This document shows, in pieces, positions 53,680 through 63,940 of a stretch of 64,000 bases of DNA. The notes beneath the pieces were generated by a model. That model was not told where the DNA came from, searched no databases, and worked only from the letters and a program-made list of their open reading frames with translations. Each line of letters starts with the position of its first letter. Within the stretch, counting starts at the first letter, position 1. The stretch comes from Heyndrickxia camelliae (GTDB taxonomy: Bacteria; Bacillota; Bacilli; Bacillales; Bacillaceae_C). Both the position numbers and the translations under genes were made by a program. The DNA is taken from the NCBI RefSeq assembly GCF_002844575.1, contig NZ_PIQO01000015.1, positions 1 through 64,000 on the forward strand. The letters are read 5' to 3'.

Positions 53680-54441
53680 GTGAAAAAGCTAGGCGTTATT
53701 TTCATTAGCTGTACCCTCCTAATGATGGGGTGCAGTGTTCAATCAAATGCTGTCAGTGAGTCAAAGATATCTAGAGTGATTACCATTCCGGATAAAAAGA
53801 TAAATTTAGAAGTATTTACAGTAACTAAAACTACAAAAACAAACGCCATCCACACTGTTGGAAATCCCACTTCCATGACTGTGATGGTGAATAAAACAAA
53901 TGCTTTGCCAAAAGGCTACCGTCCAAAAGATTTGAAACGGCCAAAGGTAAAATTTCTATTCGGTAATCAGAATCTTGAAAAGGCATTATTAAGAAAACCG
54001 GCTGCAACCGCATTAGAGAAAATGTTCAAGGCAGCGGCCGCACAAAAAATAACGCTCTACGGGGCATCTGGATTTCGTTCTTATGAAACACAGGATGCCC
54101 TCTTTAAAAGAGAAGTGGCACAATATGGCCGCAAAAAGGCAGAAATGGCTGTAGCATTTCCGGGAACAAGTGAGCATCAAACCGGACTTGCAATCGACAT
54201 TACTGCTGCAAGTGTACAATACCATACCGTAGAAAAGTTCGCTAAAACCAAAGAGGGAATATGGCTTGCCAAACATGCCCACGAATATGGATTTATATTG
54301 CGGTATCCGAAAGGAAAAGAGAAGATAACGAAGTATGAATTTGAACCATGGCATTTCCGTTATGTTGGAGTTAAAATAGCGACTACTATCTATAAAAAAC
54401 ATATTATGTTGGAAGAATATTATAGTAAATCAGGGGTCTAG
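53680..54441 (+). CDS. VanY-type D,D-carboxypeptidase lipoprotein (M15B)
   Basis: The 253-residue protein has a lipoprotein signal (KKLGVIFISCTLLMMGCSVQ, lipobox M-M-G-C) and the M15B zinc site: SEHQTGLAIDITAA (H-x6-D) and EFEPWHFRYVG (E-x-x-H). It trims the terminal D-Ala from peptidoglycan stems at the outer face of the membrane. The GTG at 53680 is preferred with AAAGGGG eight bases upstream. It is the second carboxypeptidase in the window, but a metal enzyme unlike the Ser enzyme at 20954. No vanA-type genes are present. Confidence 0.93.
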   Translation: MKKLGVIFISCTLLMMGCSVQSNAVSESKISRVITIPDKKINLEVFTVTKTTKTNAIHTVGNPTSMTVMVNKTNALPKGYRPKDLKRPKVKFLFGNQNLEKALLRKPAATALEKMFKAAAAQKITLYGASGFRSYETQDALFKREVAQYGRKKAEMAVAFPGTSEHQTGLAIDITAASVQYHTVEKFAKTKEGIWLAKHAHEYGFILRYPKGKEKITKYEFEPWHFRYVGVKIATTIYKKHIMLEEYYSKSGV

Positions 54442-54453
54442 CTTATACAAAAG

Positions 54454-54606
54454 GCTAACCCGCAGAGGTGATTCTAATGGGAGTCGCTTCTGCGGGTCAG
54501 CGTTTAGAGCAAGGTAACATCATACCTTAAGGCTAGACAAAGACTTCCCTAATTATCCTAATCTAAAAACGATAAAGGCCCTATCTAAAAGGTAGGGCTT
54601 TTATCA
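54454..54606 (+). terminator. Two terminator-like hairpins after the VanY-type gene
   Basis: The first (54454-54501) has a stem of GCTAACCCGCAGA against TCTGCGGGTCAGC with no clear T run. The second (about 54576-54606) pairs AAAGGCCCTA with TAGGGCTTTT and is followed by TATC; it is the better terminator. Confidence 0.6.
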
Positions 54607-54924
54607 TCGAGAGAGGAACTCTGGGATCTAGGCATTAGTTGAAGTGGTCGCGATAGTCGGCATTATTACCATTTTTACTAGAGGACGAAAGCGTAAATAA
54701 AGTTCCCGTTCTAGGTAGGCAAGGGTTCAATCGGTCACAATCGTACAAGTATTGTACCCATTTTCCTGCATTGTAAGCTAAAACAGGCACAATAAATCCA
54801 TTAATTTTTTTCCCTTGAATCAAATCAAAAAGTTTTTAAAATATTCCCCTAATAAACTATTGATTTTTAAATATAATTTGATTATCATCTAATTAGATAA
54901 ATATTAAAGTAGGTGCGCTTTTAT
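54607..54924 (+). other. Upstream region of the ArsR-type regulator
   Basis: The stretch holds no gene. The A/T-rich last 80 bases (about 54840-54912) probably contain the promoter of the regulator. Confidence 0.5.
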
Positions 54925-55503
54925 ATGCAATTAAACAAAATAGTGGAATTTCATAAGGCGTTGGGGGATCTTACTCGAATTAAAATCATTGCTCTTCTTC
55001 AGCAAGGTCCTTTGCACGGTCAGGCGATAGCCGGAAAGCTTGGACTAAAGCCTCCAACCATCACACATCATATTGCAAAGTTAAGAGAGGTTGGGTTAAT
55101 AAAAGAACGGAGAGATAAAAACACCATTTATTTTTCATTAAACACGAAGATTTTAGAAACAAGTGCCAAAGCTATTTTAACAGTTGGAACAGGGGGGGAA
55201 TCTAATATGGAAATGTCTGTAACGGAAGAGGAACGCGCATCGATAATTAATAACTTCTTCACGAAGGATGGTAAGCTAAAGAATTACCCTGCGCAACGCA
55301 AGAAAAAACTCGTTGTTCTTTCTTATATGGCAAAGGGGTTAGAATTTGGCAAGGTGTATCCGGAAAAGGAAATTAACGAGTATTTAAAACAGTTTCATGA
55401 GGATTATGCAACGTTGAGACGCGAGCTTATTATGTGTCAATATATGTACAGAGAAAATAACCAATATGAATTAAACCCTGTTGAATTATGGTGGCTAAAG
55501 TAA
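54925..55503 (+). CDS. ArsR-family regulator with DUF2087 domain
   Basis: The 192-residue protein has an ArsR-type winged helix (HKALGDLTRIKIIALLQQGP, LGLKPPTITHHIAKLREVGL, KERRDKNTIYFSL) and a C-terminal DUF2087 part (INNFFTKDGKLKNYPAQRKK, EFGKVYPEKEINEYLKQFHE). No metal-ligand Cys pair is seen in the DNA-binding helix, so metal sensing is unlikely. AGGTG nine bases before the ATG decides the start. The target is unknown. Confidence 0.9.
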   Translation: MQLNKIVEFHKALGDLTRIKIIALLQQGPLHGQAIAGKLGLKPPTITHHIAKLREVGLIKERRDKNTIYFSLNTKILETSAKAILTVGTGGESNMEMSVTEEERASIINNFFTKDGKLKNYPAQRKKKLVVLSYMAKGLEFGKVYPEKEINEYLKQFHEDYATLRRELIMCQYMYRENNQYELNPVELWWLK

Positions 55504-56203
55504 GTTAGGCTATCAACAGTATATTTGATGAAAAATACGTTCGAATTGAACTGTTATCTGACTTTATAGTGCCTGAGTTGTTATGTATTTCAACAGGAAT
55601 TATTGTAATAATGAAAGGATGCTATTGCACTCGAAGAATTAAATAATAATTCATAGTTGTATTCCTGTCCATAACAAATTCATGAATGGGAATACCTTTT
55701 TTAGTTAAAAATTTTCCCCATTTCCTGTTTTTATTTGTTCAGCTAGAGTAATACCTCTTCTATCCGAGAATCAAGGCAGATGTTTCCCAATGTCATCTAA
55801 ACAAATAGTGGAATACATCGCTGTTGAAAATCTGATAGAAAGCAATTCCTCTTCTTTGATTCCTACCTTTTTAATATCAGCCGGGTTTTGCTCCTCCCAT
55901 CATGGATGAGGATGTAATACATATACTGCTTAGGGTGAAAAATACTTGACCTAATCCTGGTTGTTCCCATATTAATTCCCATTACTAACTTTCTTGCCGT
56001 GTTTTCGCTTCCGTTTTCCAAGTTTCCTTTTGTGATTTACCTTTTACTAATATTTGAGTCAATAGAATTTGTGCAGGATTCCAAGCATAGCCGTCTTATT
56101 TTATTTCTTTATCACTCAAGTCCTGTTATATTTATTTTGGAGTCAGGGGTGCGACCTGTGAACAAACTAACTAATAACATTAGTGCAACACTTAAGAGGG
56201 TGA
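55504..56203. other. Region with decayed coding sequence
   Basis: No intact gene covers these 700 bases. Coding debris on the minus strand at about 55640-55935 is listed separately. The A/T-rich right end should carry the promoter of the PTS regulator gene. Confidence 0.5.
55640..55935 (-). pseudogene. Decayed minus-strand gene of unknown family
   Basis: Successive minus-strand frames give NPADIKKVGIKEEELLSIRF and STAMYSTICLDDIGKHLP, then RGITLAEQIKTGNG, then KWGKFLTKKGIPIHEFVMDR and MNYYLILRVQ before a stop near 55645. The reading frame changes twice. The pieces look like one protein tail of about 95 residues. I cannot name the family; ligand-binding domains of transcription regulators are one possibility. 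Confidence 0.45.
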
Positions 56204-58141
56204 ATGGATAAATTGGTATCAAAGCGGCAAAAAGATATCGTGTTATCTTTAATGGAAGAAAAAGAACCTGTTACAGCTGAATGGATGGCAAAAGAGCTTG
56301 GTGTGAGTGACAGAACCATTCGCAATGAGATTAAAGAACTTCAATCACATAGCGCATCATTAGGACTTGAAATAATGTCGGTCCGTGGAAAAGGATATCT
56401 ATTAGAAATCAAGGATTATGAAGTGTTTGAAAGAGAATTTAGTCCCAGAGCAAATGAAGCAATAAATGAAAATCAATCTGTTTTTACCGACCATGAAAAT
56501 CGCGTTTTGTATATTTTAAAACGTTTCCTATTAGAAAAGGAACCAATAAAATTAGAAAGTCTTGAAGAGGAGCTATTTGTTTCCAAGCCGATCGTACAAA
56601 GTGAATTAAAAATGGTACGTGAAATACTGGATAATTATGATTTGAAGCTAGTTTCCAGACCGCATTATGGAACACAGGTCGAAGGAGACGAATATATGAA
56701 GCGGCTCTGTTTTTCAAATTATATTTTAAGTCGAAACGGCAACTTAAACATCGATAGCCAATCCTTTAAATTATTGGACCAAGTACTATTTAACAAAGTT
56801 AAGAAAATTATCATAAGAAAAGTGAAGGAATACAGAATTGAGATTTCTGACATTGCCCTTGAAAATTTAGCAACCCATATCACAATTGGCTGTAAGAGAA
56901 TTGATGAAGGTTTTGTGATTGAAAATCTTCAGCACGATATAACAGGAAAATATCCCTTTGAAAGAATTGTTGCCAATGAAATTGTAAAAGAAGTAGAAGA
57001 AATAACCGGTTTAGCATTTCCTGAAGCAGAAATTGATTATATTGTTGTCCATCTTTTAGGGACAAAATTAATTCAAAAGAATACGCTAAATGAATTTAGT
57101 AAATTTGATGAATTAGGCACTATCATTCACTGTATGCTGGAAAGACTGAAAACCGAATTAAATTGGGATTTCTATAATGATCTTGAATTCATCCAGGCTT
57201 TGACTTTGCATATTCGGCCTGCCATGAACCGGTTACGTTATAACTTGAATATTCGCAATCCATTATTAGATGAGATTAAAAGGAAATATCCTAGTGCATT
57301 TGAGGGAGCTGCCATTGCAAGCAGATGCATGGAAGAATATTTGAATATTGAGGTAGGAGAACACGAAATAGCGTATATTGCCTTACATATCGGTGTGGCA
57401 TTGGAAAGAATGAAGACAATGCAGAAGCAGACAAAACGGGTGATGGTAGTGTGTGCTTCCGGTGTTGGAAGTGCAAAGCTGTTGTATTATCGGTTGAAAA
57501 ATGAATTTAAAGATGATATTGATATTGTGGCTACCACGAATTACTATCAATTAGATGAATATGACCTATCCTCGATAGATTTTATTATTAGTACGGTTCC
57601 AATCAAGGAGGATATTGGTGTTCCTGTACAGGTCGTCAATACATTTTTGGGGGAAAGAGATATTGCATTGATCAGACAGGGCATATCGTCTGCCATATCA
57701 AGTGATCAAGAGCGCTATCTAGATGAATCTAGGGTATTTATTCATAAGGAATTTGAGGATAAGGAAAGTGTCATTCGCTTTATGTGTGAGAAGTTATACG
57801 AACAAAAGTTAGTATCGAAAGATTATGTACATTCGGTGTTGGAAAGGGAGGTTGTCGCACCAACGTGCTTTGGTAATCTTGTCGCGATTCCTCACCCACT
57901 TACACCGGTAACAGAGGAAACCTTTTGGACCGTGTGTACGCTAAAGAAGCCAATTGAATGGGCAGATAAAAATATGGTTCAATTTATTTGTTTATTAAAT
58001 ATAAGAAGGGTACCTAATGGTGACCTGGAAAGAATGTATAAAAGGCTAATTGCCATAATTGAAAGCAGTACTACAGTCCAAAAAATTCTAAAGAGTGAAT
58101 CCGCAGATGAAATTATCAAGATTCTTAATCAATCTATTTGA
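56204..58141 (+). CDS. licR: PRD-containing transcriptional regulator, LicR-like
   Basis: The 645-residue protein has the LicR/ManR order: HTH (about 5-60; LVSKRQKDIVLSLMEEKEPV), second HTH/linker, two PRD modules (about 180-280 and 300-400; conserved His in LATHITIGCKR, VVHLLGTK, LTLHIRPAM and IALHIGVAL), an EIIB-like domain (MVVCASGVGSAKLL, Cys near 423) and an EIIA-like domain (VAIPHPLTP, His near 565). PTS phosphorylation of these His and Cys residues sets its activity. GAGGGTGA lies before the ATG. It is followed by its presumed target operon. The length matches LicR (about 640). Confidence 0.9.
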   Translation: MDKLVSKRQKDIVLSLMEEKEPVTAEWMAKELGVSDRTIRNEIKELQSHSASLGLEIMSVRGKGYLLEIKDYEVFEREFSPRANEAINENQSVFTDHENRVLYILKRFLLEKEPIKLESLEEELFVSKPIVQSELKMVREILDNYDLKLVSRPHYGTQVEGDEYMKRLCFSNYILSRNGNLNIDSQSFKLLDQVLFNKVKKIIIRKVKEYRIEISDIALENLATHITIGCKRIDEGFVIENLQHDITGKYPFERIVANEIVKEVEEITGLAFPEAEIDYIVVHLLGTKLIQKNTLNEFSKFDELGTIIHCMLERLKTELNWDFYNDLEFIQALTLHIRPAMNRLRYNLNIRNPLLDEIKRKYPSAFEGAAIASRCMEEYLNIEVGEHEIAYIALHIGVALERMKTMQKQTKRVMVVCASGVGSAKLLYYRLKNEFKDDIDIVATTNYYQLDEYDLSSIDFIISTVPIKEDIGVPVQVVNTFLGERDIALIRQGISSAISSDQERYLDESRVFIHKEFEDKESVIRFMCEKLYEQKLVSKDYVHSVLEREVVAPTCFGNLVAIPHPLTPVTEETFWTVCTLKKPIEWADKNMVQFICLLNIRRVPNGDLERMYKRLIAIIESSTTVQKILKSESADEIIKILNQSI

Positions 58142-58175
58142 GGTATTCCAATGGGATACCTTTTTTTAGTGCTGT
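58140..58175 (+). terminator. Terminator of the licR-like gene
   Basis: AGGTATTCC and GGGATACCT form a short stem with a T run directly after it. Confidence 0.85.
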
Positions 58176-58196
58176 TCTATTAGAAAAATGAATGGA

Positions 58197-58245
58197 TTTT
58201 CCGTTACTAACGGAAAAAACCTTTCTGCAATTTTAAACGCTTTCA
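58197..58245 (+). promoter_or_regulatory. Control region of the PTS operon: palindrome and cre site
   Basis: A perfect palindrome, TTTTCCGTT (58197-58205) and AACGGAAAA (58209-58217), is followed by TTTAAACGCTTTCA (58232-58245), which matches the CcpA cre consensus TGWAANCGNTNWCA except for one position. The first is a candidate operator for the LicR-like regulator, and the second fits carbon catabolite repression of the sugar operon. GCCAA/TTGGC repeats occur again near 58292-58307. Confidence 0.65.
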
Positions 58246-58353
58246 AATTAAACTATAAACATAAAGTGATCGATGCACTTTAAAACGGTGGCCAACAATA
58301 ATTGGCATAATGTTTTTTAAAATATCTTTTAACCATTATAGGGGGAATTACTA

Positions 58354-58665
58354 ATGAATATTTTACTATGTTGTGCAGCAGGTATGAGTACAAGTTTACT
58401 AGTATCTAAGATGGAAAAAGCAGCACAGGAGCAAGGTATAGATGCAAAAATTTGGGCGGTTGCCTCCAATCAAGTTAACTTAAACATTGACGAGGCGGAT
58501 GTTCTTCTTTTAGGACCGCAAGTACGCTTCTTATTACCTAAAATGAAACAGTTAGGTGAAGAAAAGGGTATTCCGGTGGATGCAATCAATCCGGTTCACT
58601 ATGGTATGTGTAATGGACAAGAAGTATTAAAAACAGCAATAAATATGATAGATAACAACAAGTAA
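58354..58665 (+). CDS. licB: PTS lactose/cellobiose-type EIIB
   Basis: The 103-residue protein begins [20 protein letters not shown]; the Cys before AAGMS is the phosphorylated residue of the Lac-family EIIB (two adjacent Cys are present, and the second fits the family). It passes phosphate from EIIA to the sugar. A GGGGG ribosome site precedes the ATG. It is the first gene of the operon licB-licC-licA, in the B. subtilis order. Confidence 0.94.
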   Translation: MNILLCCAAGMSTSLLVSKMEKAAQEQGIDAKIWAVASNQVNLNIDEADVLLLGPQVRFLLPKMKQLGEEKGIPVDAINPVHYGMCNGQEVLKTAINMIDNNK

Positions 58666-58684
58666 GGAAAAAGGGGAAAAACAT

Positions 58685-60025
58685 ATGAATAAGTTCAATC
58701 GCTTTCTGGAAGAGAAAGTCATGCCTGTTGCAGCAAAAATTGGCGGGCAAAGACACTTATTAGCTCTAAGGGATGGTATTATTGCGACAATGCCATTCAT
58801 TGTCATTGGTTCATTTTTCATGATCTTGGCTAACCTGCCAATTCCTGGGTATGCAGATTGGATGACATCTATTTTTGGTCCAACCTGGTCTGCTAAATTA
58901 AACTATCCAGTGGATGCAACGTTTAATATCATGTCGCTTATTGCTTCTTTCGCAGTTGCTTACCGATTAGCAGAAACCTATAAGGTCGATGCGATGAGTG
59001 CAGGAACCATATCAGTGGCAGCTTTCTTGTTATCAACACCATTTAGTTTCAATTTTACTCCAGTTGATGCTGAAACAGGGGTAATGGTAACCGGTGCGAT
59101 ATCGAAGGCTTTCCTAAGCAGTAAAGGTTTATTCGTTGCATTGCTTATTGGTATATTATCTACGGAAATTTATCGTTGGGTTGTTAAAAGGAATATTGTT
59201 ATTAAATTGCCATCAAGCGTACCATCAAGTGTTGGTAAATCTTTTGCAGCTTTAATTCCAGGATTTCTGGTACTATTTGTAATTTGGGTAATTCGCTTAC
59301 TTGTTGAACTAACTCCATATGAAAATATTAACAACTTATTTATGACAGTTTTGGGTGAACCACTAAAATTGGTAGGGCTTACTCTTGGAGGAACAATTGT
59401 TGCAGAATTATTCGTAACGATACTGTGGGCTTGTGGATTACACGGAACGAACATTGTTAAAGGTGTAATGGAACCAATATGGTATGGTGCTATGGGTGAC
59501 AATATGACGGCATATCAAGCTCATGAACCTCTACCACACATTGTTACACAACAGTTCTTTGATAACTTCATCCACATTGGTGGAACAGGTGTAACATTTG
59601 GTTTAGTTCTTTCAATGGTATTGTTTGCAAAATCTCAACAAATGAAACAACTTGGTCGTTTGACCCTTGCTCCAGGTATCTTTAATATTAACGAGCCAGT
59701 CATCTTTGGTTTACCAATTGTGTTAAATCCAATCATGATTATTCCATTCGTTCTTACTTCCATCGTTACAGTCATTGTAACTTTCCTTGGAATGGATATG
59801 GGATTAGTTGCAAAACCAGTAGGTATTGCCGTACCTTGGACAATGCCGCCAGTTATCTCGGGTTATCTTGCTTCCGGTGGACATCTTTCCGGAGCTGTTA
59901 TGAATATCGTAAACATTTTAATTTCATTCTTCATCTATCTTCCATTCTTCAAAATATATGATAGGGCCAAGAAACGAGAAGAGGATGCAATGAATGCAGC
60001 AGAATTGAAAGAAAATATTTTGTAA
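58685..60025 (+). CDS. licC: PTS lactose/cellobiose-type EIIC
   Basis: The 446-residue membrane protein has ten or so membrane segments and the family signature RHLLALRDGIIATMPFIVIG near the start, plus GLHGTNIVKGVMEP and FNINEPVIFGLPIVLNP, which form the sugar site. It carries the disaccharide across the membrane during phosphorylation. It begins 19 bases after the EIIB gene. The likely substrates are beta-glucosides such as cellobiose or lichenan fragments. Confidence 0.94.
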   Translation: MNKFNRFLEEKVMPVAAKIGGQRHLLALRDGIIATMPFIVIGSFFMILANLPIPGYADWMTSIFGPTWSAKLNYPVDATFNIMSLIASFAVAYRLAETYKVDAMSAGTISVAAFLLSTPFSFNFTPVDAETGVMVTGAISKAFLSSKGLFVALLIGILSTEIYRWVVKRNIVIKLPSSVPSSVGKSFAALIPGFLVLFVIWVIRLLVELTPYENINNLFMTVLGEPLKLVGLTLGGTIVAELFVTILWACGLHGTNIVKGVMEPIWYGAMGDNMTAYQAHEPLPHIVTQQFFDNFIHIGGTGVTFGLVLSMVLFAKSQQMKQLGRLTLAPGIFNINEPVIFGLPIVLNPIMIIPFVLTSIVTVIVTFLGMDMGLVAKPVGIAVPWTMPPVISGYLASGGHLSGAVMNIVNILISFFIYLPFFKIYDRAKKREEDAMNAAELKENIL

Positions 60026-60137
60026 GAAAGTGACAGGGCCTAAGTATTACTAGTACTGTCTTTACACTTACTTTTATCATTAAACAAATTGGAAAAGAAA
60101 TGCTCTTTCCTAGTAAACAAATGAAAGGCTGTTTAAC

Positions 60138-60461
60138 ATGAATAATAAAGAAGAACTTTACAATCTTGCATTTCAATTAATCCTACATGCAGGAAATGCA
60201 AAAAGCCTGTCAATGGAAGCGATGTATGCAGCCAAAGAAGGCAATTTTACTGAGGCAGAAACGAAACTAACGGAAGCAGATTCTGCCTTCAATGAAGCGC
60301 ATCATGTTCAAACGGATCTAATTCAAAAAGAAGCAAATGGTGAGAAATTTGATCTCCCACTTATGATGGTTCATGCTCAAGACCATTTGATGACTTCCAT
60401 GACCCTTAAAGATTTGGCAAAAGAAATCATCGATTTGCACAAACTTATCAAAAAGGTATAG
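60138..60461 (+). CDS. licA: PTS lactose/cellobiose-type EIIA
   Basis: The 107-residue protein is an EIIA of the Lac family: LAFQLILHAGNAKSLSMEAM at the start and the active His in MMVHAQDHLMTSMTLKDLAK. It forms a helical trimer and passes phosphate from HPr to EIIB. TTTAACATG has a weak ribosome site (GAAAGG about 12 bases upstream). A terminator follows. Confidence 0.93.
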   Translation: MNNKEELYNLAFQLILHAGNAKSLSMEAMYAAKEGNFTEAETKLTEADSAFNEAHHVQTDLIQKEANGEKFDLPLMMVHAQDHLMTSMTLKDLAKEIIDLHKLIKKV

Positions 60462-60492
60462 AAACAATAATTGAAAGAATGTTCGTCTTCTT

Positions 60493-60528
60493 TAAAAAAG
60501 CCCGACTTATTTTGGGCTTTTTTTAATC
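60493..60528 (+). terminator. Terminator between licA and the GH1 gene
   Basis: AAAAAAGCCC and GGGCTTTTTT pair and are followed by T residues. It could reduce, but not necessarily stop, transcription into the GH1 gene. Confidence 0.92.
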
Positions 60529-60577
60529 AAGGTTATTTTAGACCTGATTTTAACAATTATATGGAGAAAGGAAATGA

Positions 60578-62077
<1,500 letters not shown>

Positions 62078-62173
62078 AATAAATTTCAAGATTAACTAAC
62101 ATAAGACTTGTGTTTGAGGGCCCACAGATATGGAGTTACAATACTTGTTGTTGGGACCGAAAGCGTTCTAGCA

Positions 62174-62206
62174 GGAGGGGGGCTCATTTAGTAGGTACCC
62201 CTCTTT
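62174..62206. terminator. Terminator between converging genes
   Basis: AGGAGGGG (62174-62181) pairs with CCCCTCTTT (62196-62204) across a 14-base loop. It lies between the GH1 gene and the YcgL gene, and its minus-strand arm overlaps the YcgL stop region. Confidence 0.6.
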
Positions 62207-62946
62207 AGCGTTTTACGAAAAAATTGATTTAAGTCTTCAGTTACATTCTTATCAACCGTTGGAATAGTGTTAACGTAATCCTCAATATGCTTTAATTCCA
62301 TTTCTATATACTTGTTGACAAAAGGTAAATTAGACACGCATATATATTCGTGTTTTGTTTGTTTCAATTGAATTAGATGATACATTTCCTTTTTAAGGTT
62401 TTCTTCTTTTATTAATTTGGCCACTAAGTTAGGAAAGTGGACCGTTGGAAACGAATCTTCGGTTTCTATTGCTTTACATGCTAGCAGGGGACGTAAAACA
62501 TTTAAATATTGTTTCACCTTTATCTTGTCCTTTTGAAAAATGTCTTTAGCATTTCGCTTTGACATGTTGAGATAGTGGAAAAGACAAGCTTTAGCAGAAA
62601 AGGCTTGTTTCGCAAGATTCTTCACTTCATGATAAAATGGTTCCCTTTTTATATAGATGATGTCTGAATGCAGCCACTCCAATAAAGGAGGATTTGATTT
62701 TCTCAATAATAATAAAGTTTTTCGTAAATCCCACCCTGATAGATCAAGTGACTGTGTAATTGGTTGTTCAATAACATCACGTTTTTGATCGATATCTAAA
62801 TACCAGTCAAGTGGGTGCATATAAATAAACCGAACATCATAATCACTATGGTCAGATTGAAGACCCCAAGCACGACTTCCCGCCTCACATGCAAACAATA
62901 TTTTTACATCATATTTTGTTGCCACTTTTAAAAGCTGATCTTGCAT
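62188..62946 (-). CDS. ycgL: Nucleotidyltransferase, YcgL-like
   Basis: The 252-residue protein has a polymerase-beta-like nucleotidyltransferase start: ACEAGSRAWGLQSDHSDYDV, with G-S-R and the Asp pair D-Y-D that bind metal and NTP. The rest (WDLRKTLLLLRKSNPPLLEW, YLNMSKRNAKDIF) matches YcgL and the RNA-repair-associated group. The ATG at 62946 is chosen with CGGGGGA six bases upstream. The physiological target is unknown. Confidence 0.9.
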   Translation of the reverse strand: MQDQLLKVATKYDVKILFACEAGSRAWGLQSDHSDYDVRFIYMHPLDWYLDIDQKRDVIEQPITQSLDLSGWDLRKTLLLLRKSNPPLLEWLHSDIIYIKREPFYHEVKNLAKQAFSAKACLFHYLNMSKRNAKDIFQKDKIKVKQYLNVLRPLLACKAIETEDSFPTVHFPNLVAKLIKEENLKKEMYHLIQLKQTKHEYICVSNLPFVNKYIEMELKHIEDYVNTIPTVDKNVTEDLNQFFRKTLKRGTY

Positions 62947-62963
62947 GTTGATTCCCCCGATAT

Positions 62964-63500
62964 TTACGGACGTTTTTCCCAAGGCTGTAATACGCCAATC
63001 ACTTTCACAGGATTATCTTCTTGAATCGCTTGAATAACCCCAAAAGAAATTTCATGATTGAATAGCCAGCGTGATTGGTTATCTTCAAGGATAAAGCCAA
63101 GCTGTACTTGACGGTAAAGACAATTTTTCGGAACAGCGGCTGCCTCTTTTATTTTTTCTAAATGAGAGCTACTTCCCAAAACATGAAACAATCGAAATTC
63201 CTTACTAGTTTTTGCAGCTTCTTTTAAAACAATCCCCAATGCATTTGGAGCTGAAGAGTGAATCCAAGCGACTATTAAATGTAATGGACCGTGTTGTCTA
63301 ATCGTATATTGGATTTTTTGAAGAAGGTGAGCGTCATCGTGATAATCGACCGATAGAAAAGTTGAATGGGGAGAATCAGATAAGCGCTCATATTTTGAGG
63401 AATCTCTGCCAATAACTGAAACAAAATATCCTTCTTTTTTCAGAAATAAGGTAACTTCGGACAGCATACCTGTACCGCCTACAATAAGTGCGTGTTTCAT
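62964..63500 (-). CDS. SDR-like NAD(P)-binding protein
   Basis: The 178-residue protein has a Rossmann start (HALIVGGTGMLSEVTLFLKK) with the G-x-x-G-x-x pattern, followed by VSVIGRDSSKY and VDYHDD, but the Y-x-x-x-K catalytic motif of classical SDRs is not evident. It is shorter than a normal SDR (about 250). AAAAAGGGGG lies before the ATG. It starts a pair with the YcgL gene (18 bases apart). Its function is unknown. Confidence 0.82.
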   Translation of the reverse strand: MKHALIVGGTGMLSEVTLFLKKEGYFVSVIGRDSSKYERLSDSPHSTFLSVDYHDDAHLLQKIQYTIRQHGPLHLIVAWIHSSAPNALGIVLKEAAKTSKEFRLFHVLGSSSHLEKIKEAAAVPKNCLYRQVQLGFILEDNQSRWLFNHEISFGVIQAIQEDNPVKVIGVLQPWEKRP

Positions 63501-63589
63501 TAATAAAGTCCCCCTTTTTTAATATTATAATTATTATTTGATAATTCTAAAACTAATATAATATAGTAATAGAAAAAGGGGATGTATGT

Positions 63590-63940
63590 ATGAGTCAACT
63601 CAATGATAAAACGGTGACGGAAATATGGAAGGAAGTTGAACACTTGTTAAATGCAAATCGTACTCCATTCCAGGATATGAATGTTGTGTATCAATTTGAG
63701 TTGAGTGGTGATGATGGCGGCATCTATCAGTTAGTATTTTCAGATGGTCTTGCCAAAGTACTTTTTGAAGAATTGAAAGAACCTCAGTGTACACTGAAGA
63801 TGAAGGTCTCCGATTTTAAAAAGTTTTTACAAGGAAAGATAAATAGCACTGCTGCATTTATGATGGGAAAGCTTAAGATAGATGGCAGTGTTGGGCAGGC
63901 ATTGAAACTGGATAAGTTGTTAGGTCAATATGAGTTATAA
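63590..63940 (+). CDS. SCP2 sterol-carrier-domain protein
   Basis: The 116-residue protein is a single SCP2 domain (NVVYQFELSGDDGGIYQLVF, LKMKVSDFKKFLQGKINSTA, MGKLKIDGSVGQALKLDKLL). In bacteria this fold binds lipids or acyl-CoA. GGGGATG lies before the ATG. It is divergent from the SDR-like gene; the last 60 bases of the window show no further gene. Confidence 0.88.
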   Translation: MSQLNDKTVTEIWKEVEHLLNANRTPFQDMNVVYQFELSGDDGGIYQLVFSDGLAKVLFEELKEPQCTLKMKVSDFKKFLQGKINSTAAFMMGKLKIDGSVGQALKLDKLLGQYEL

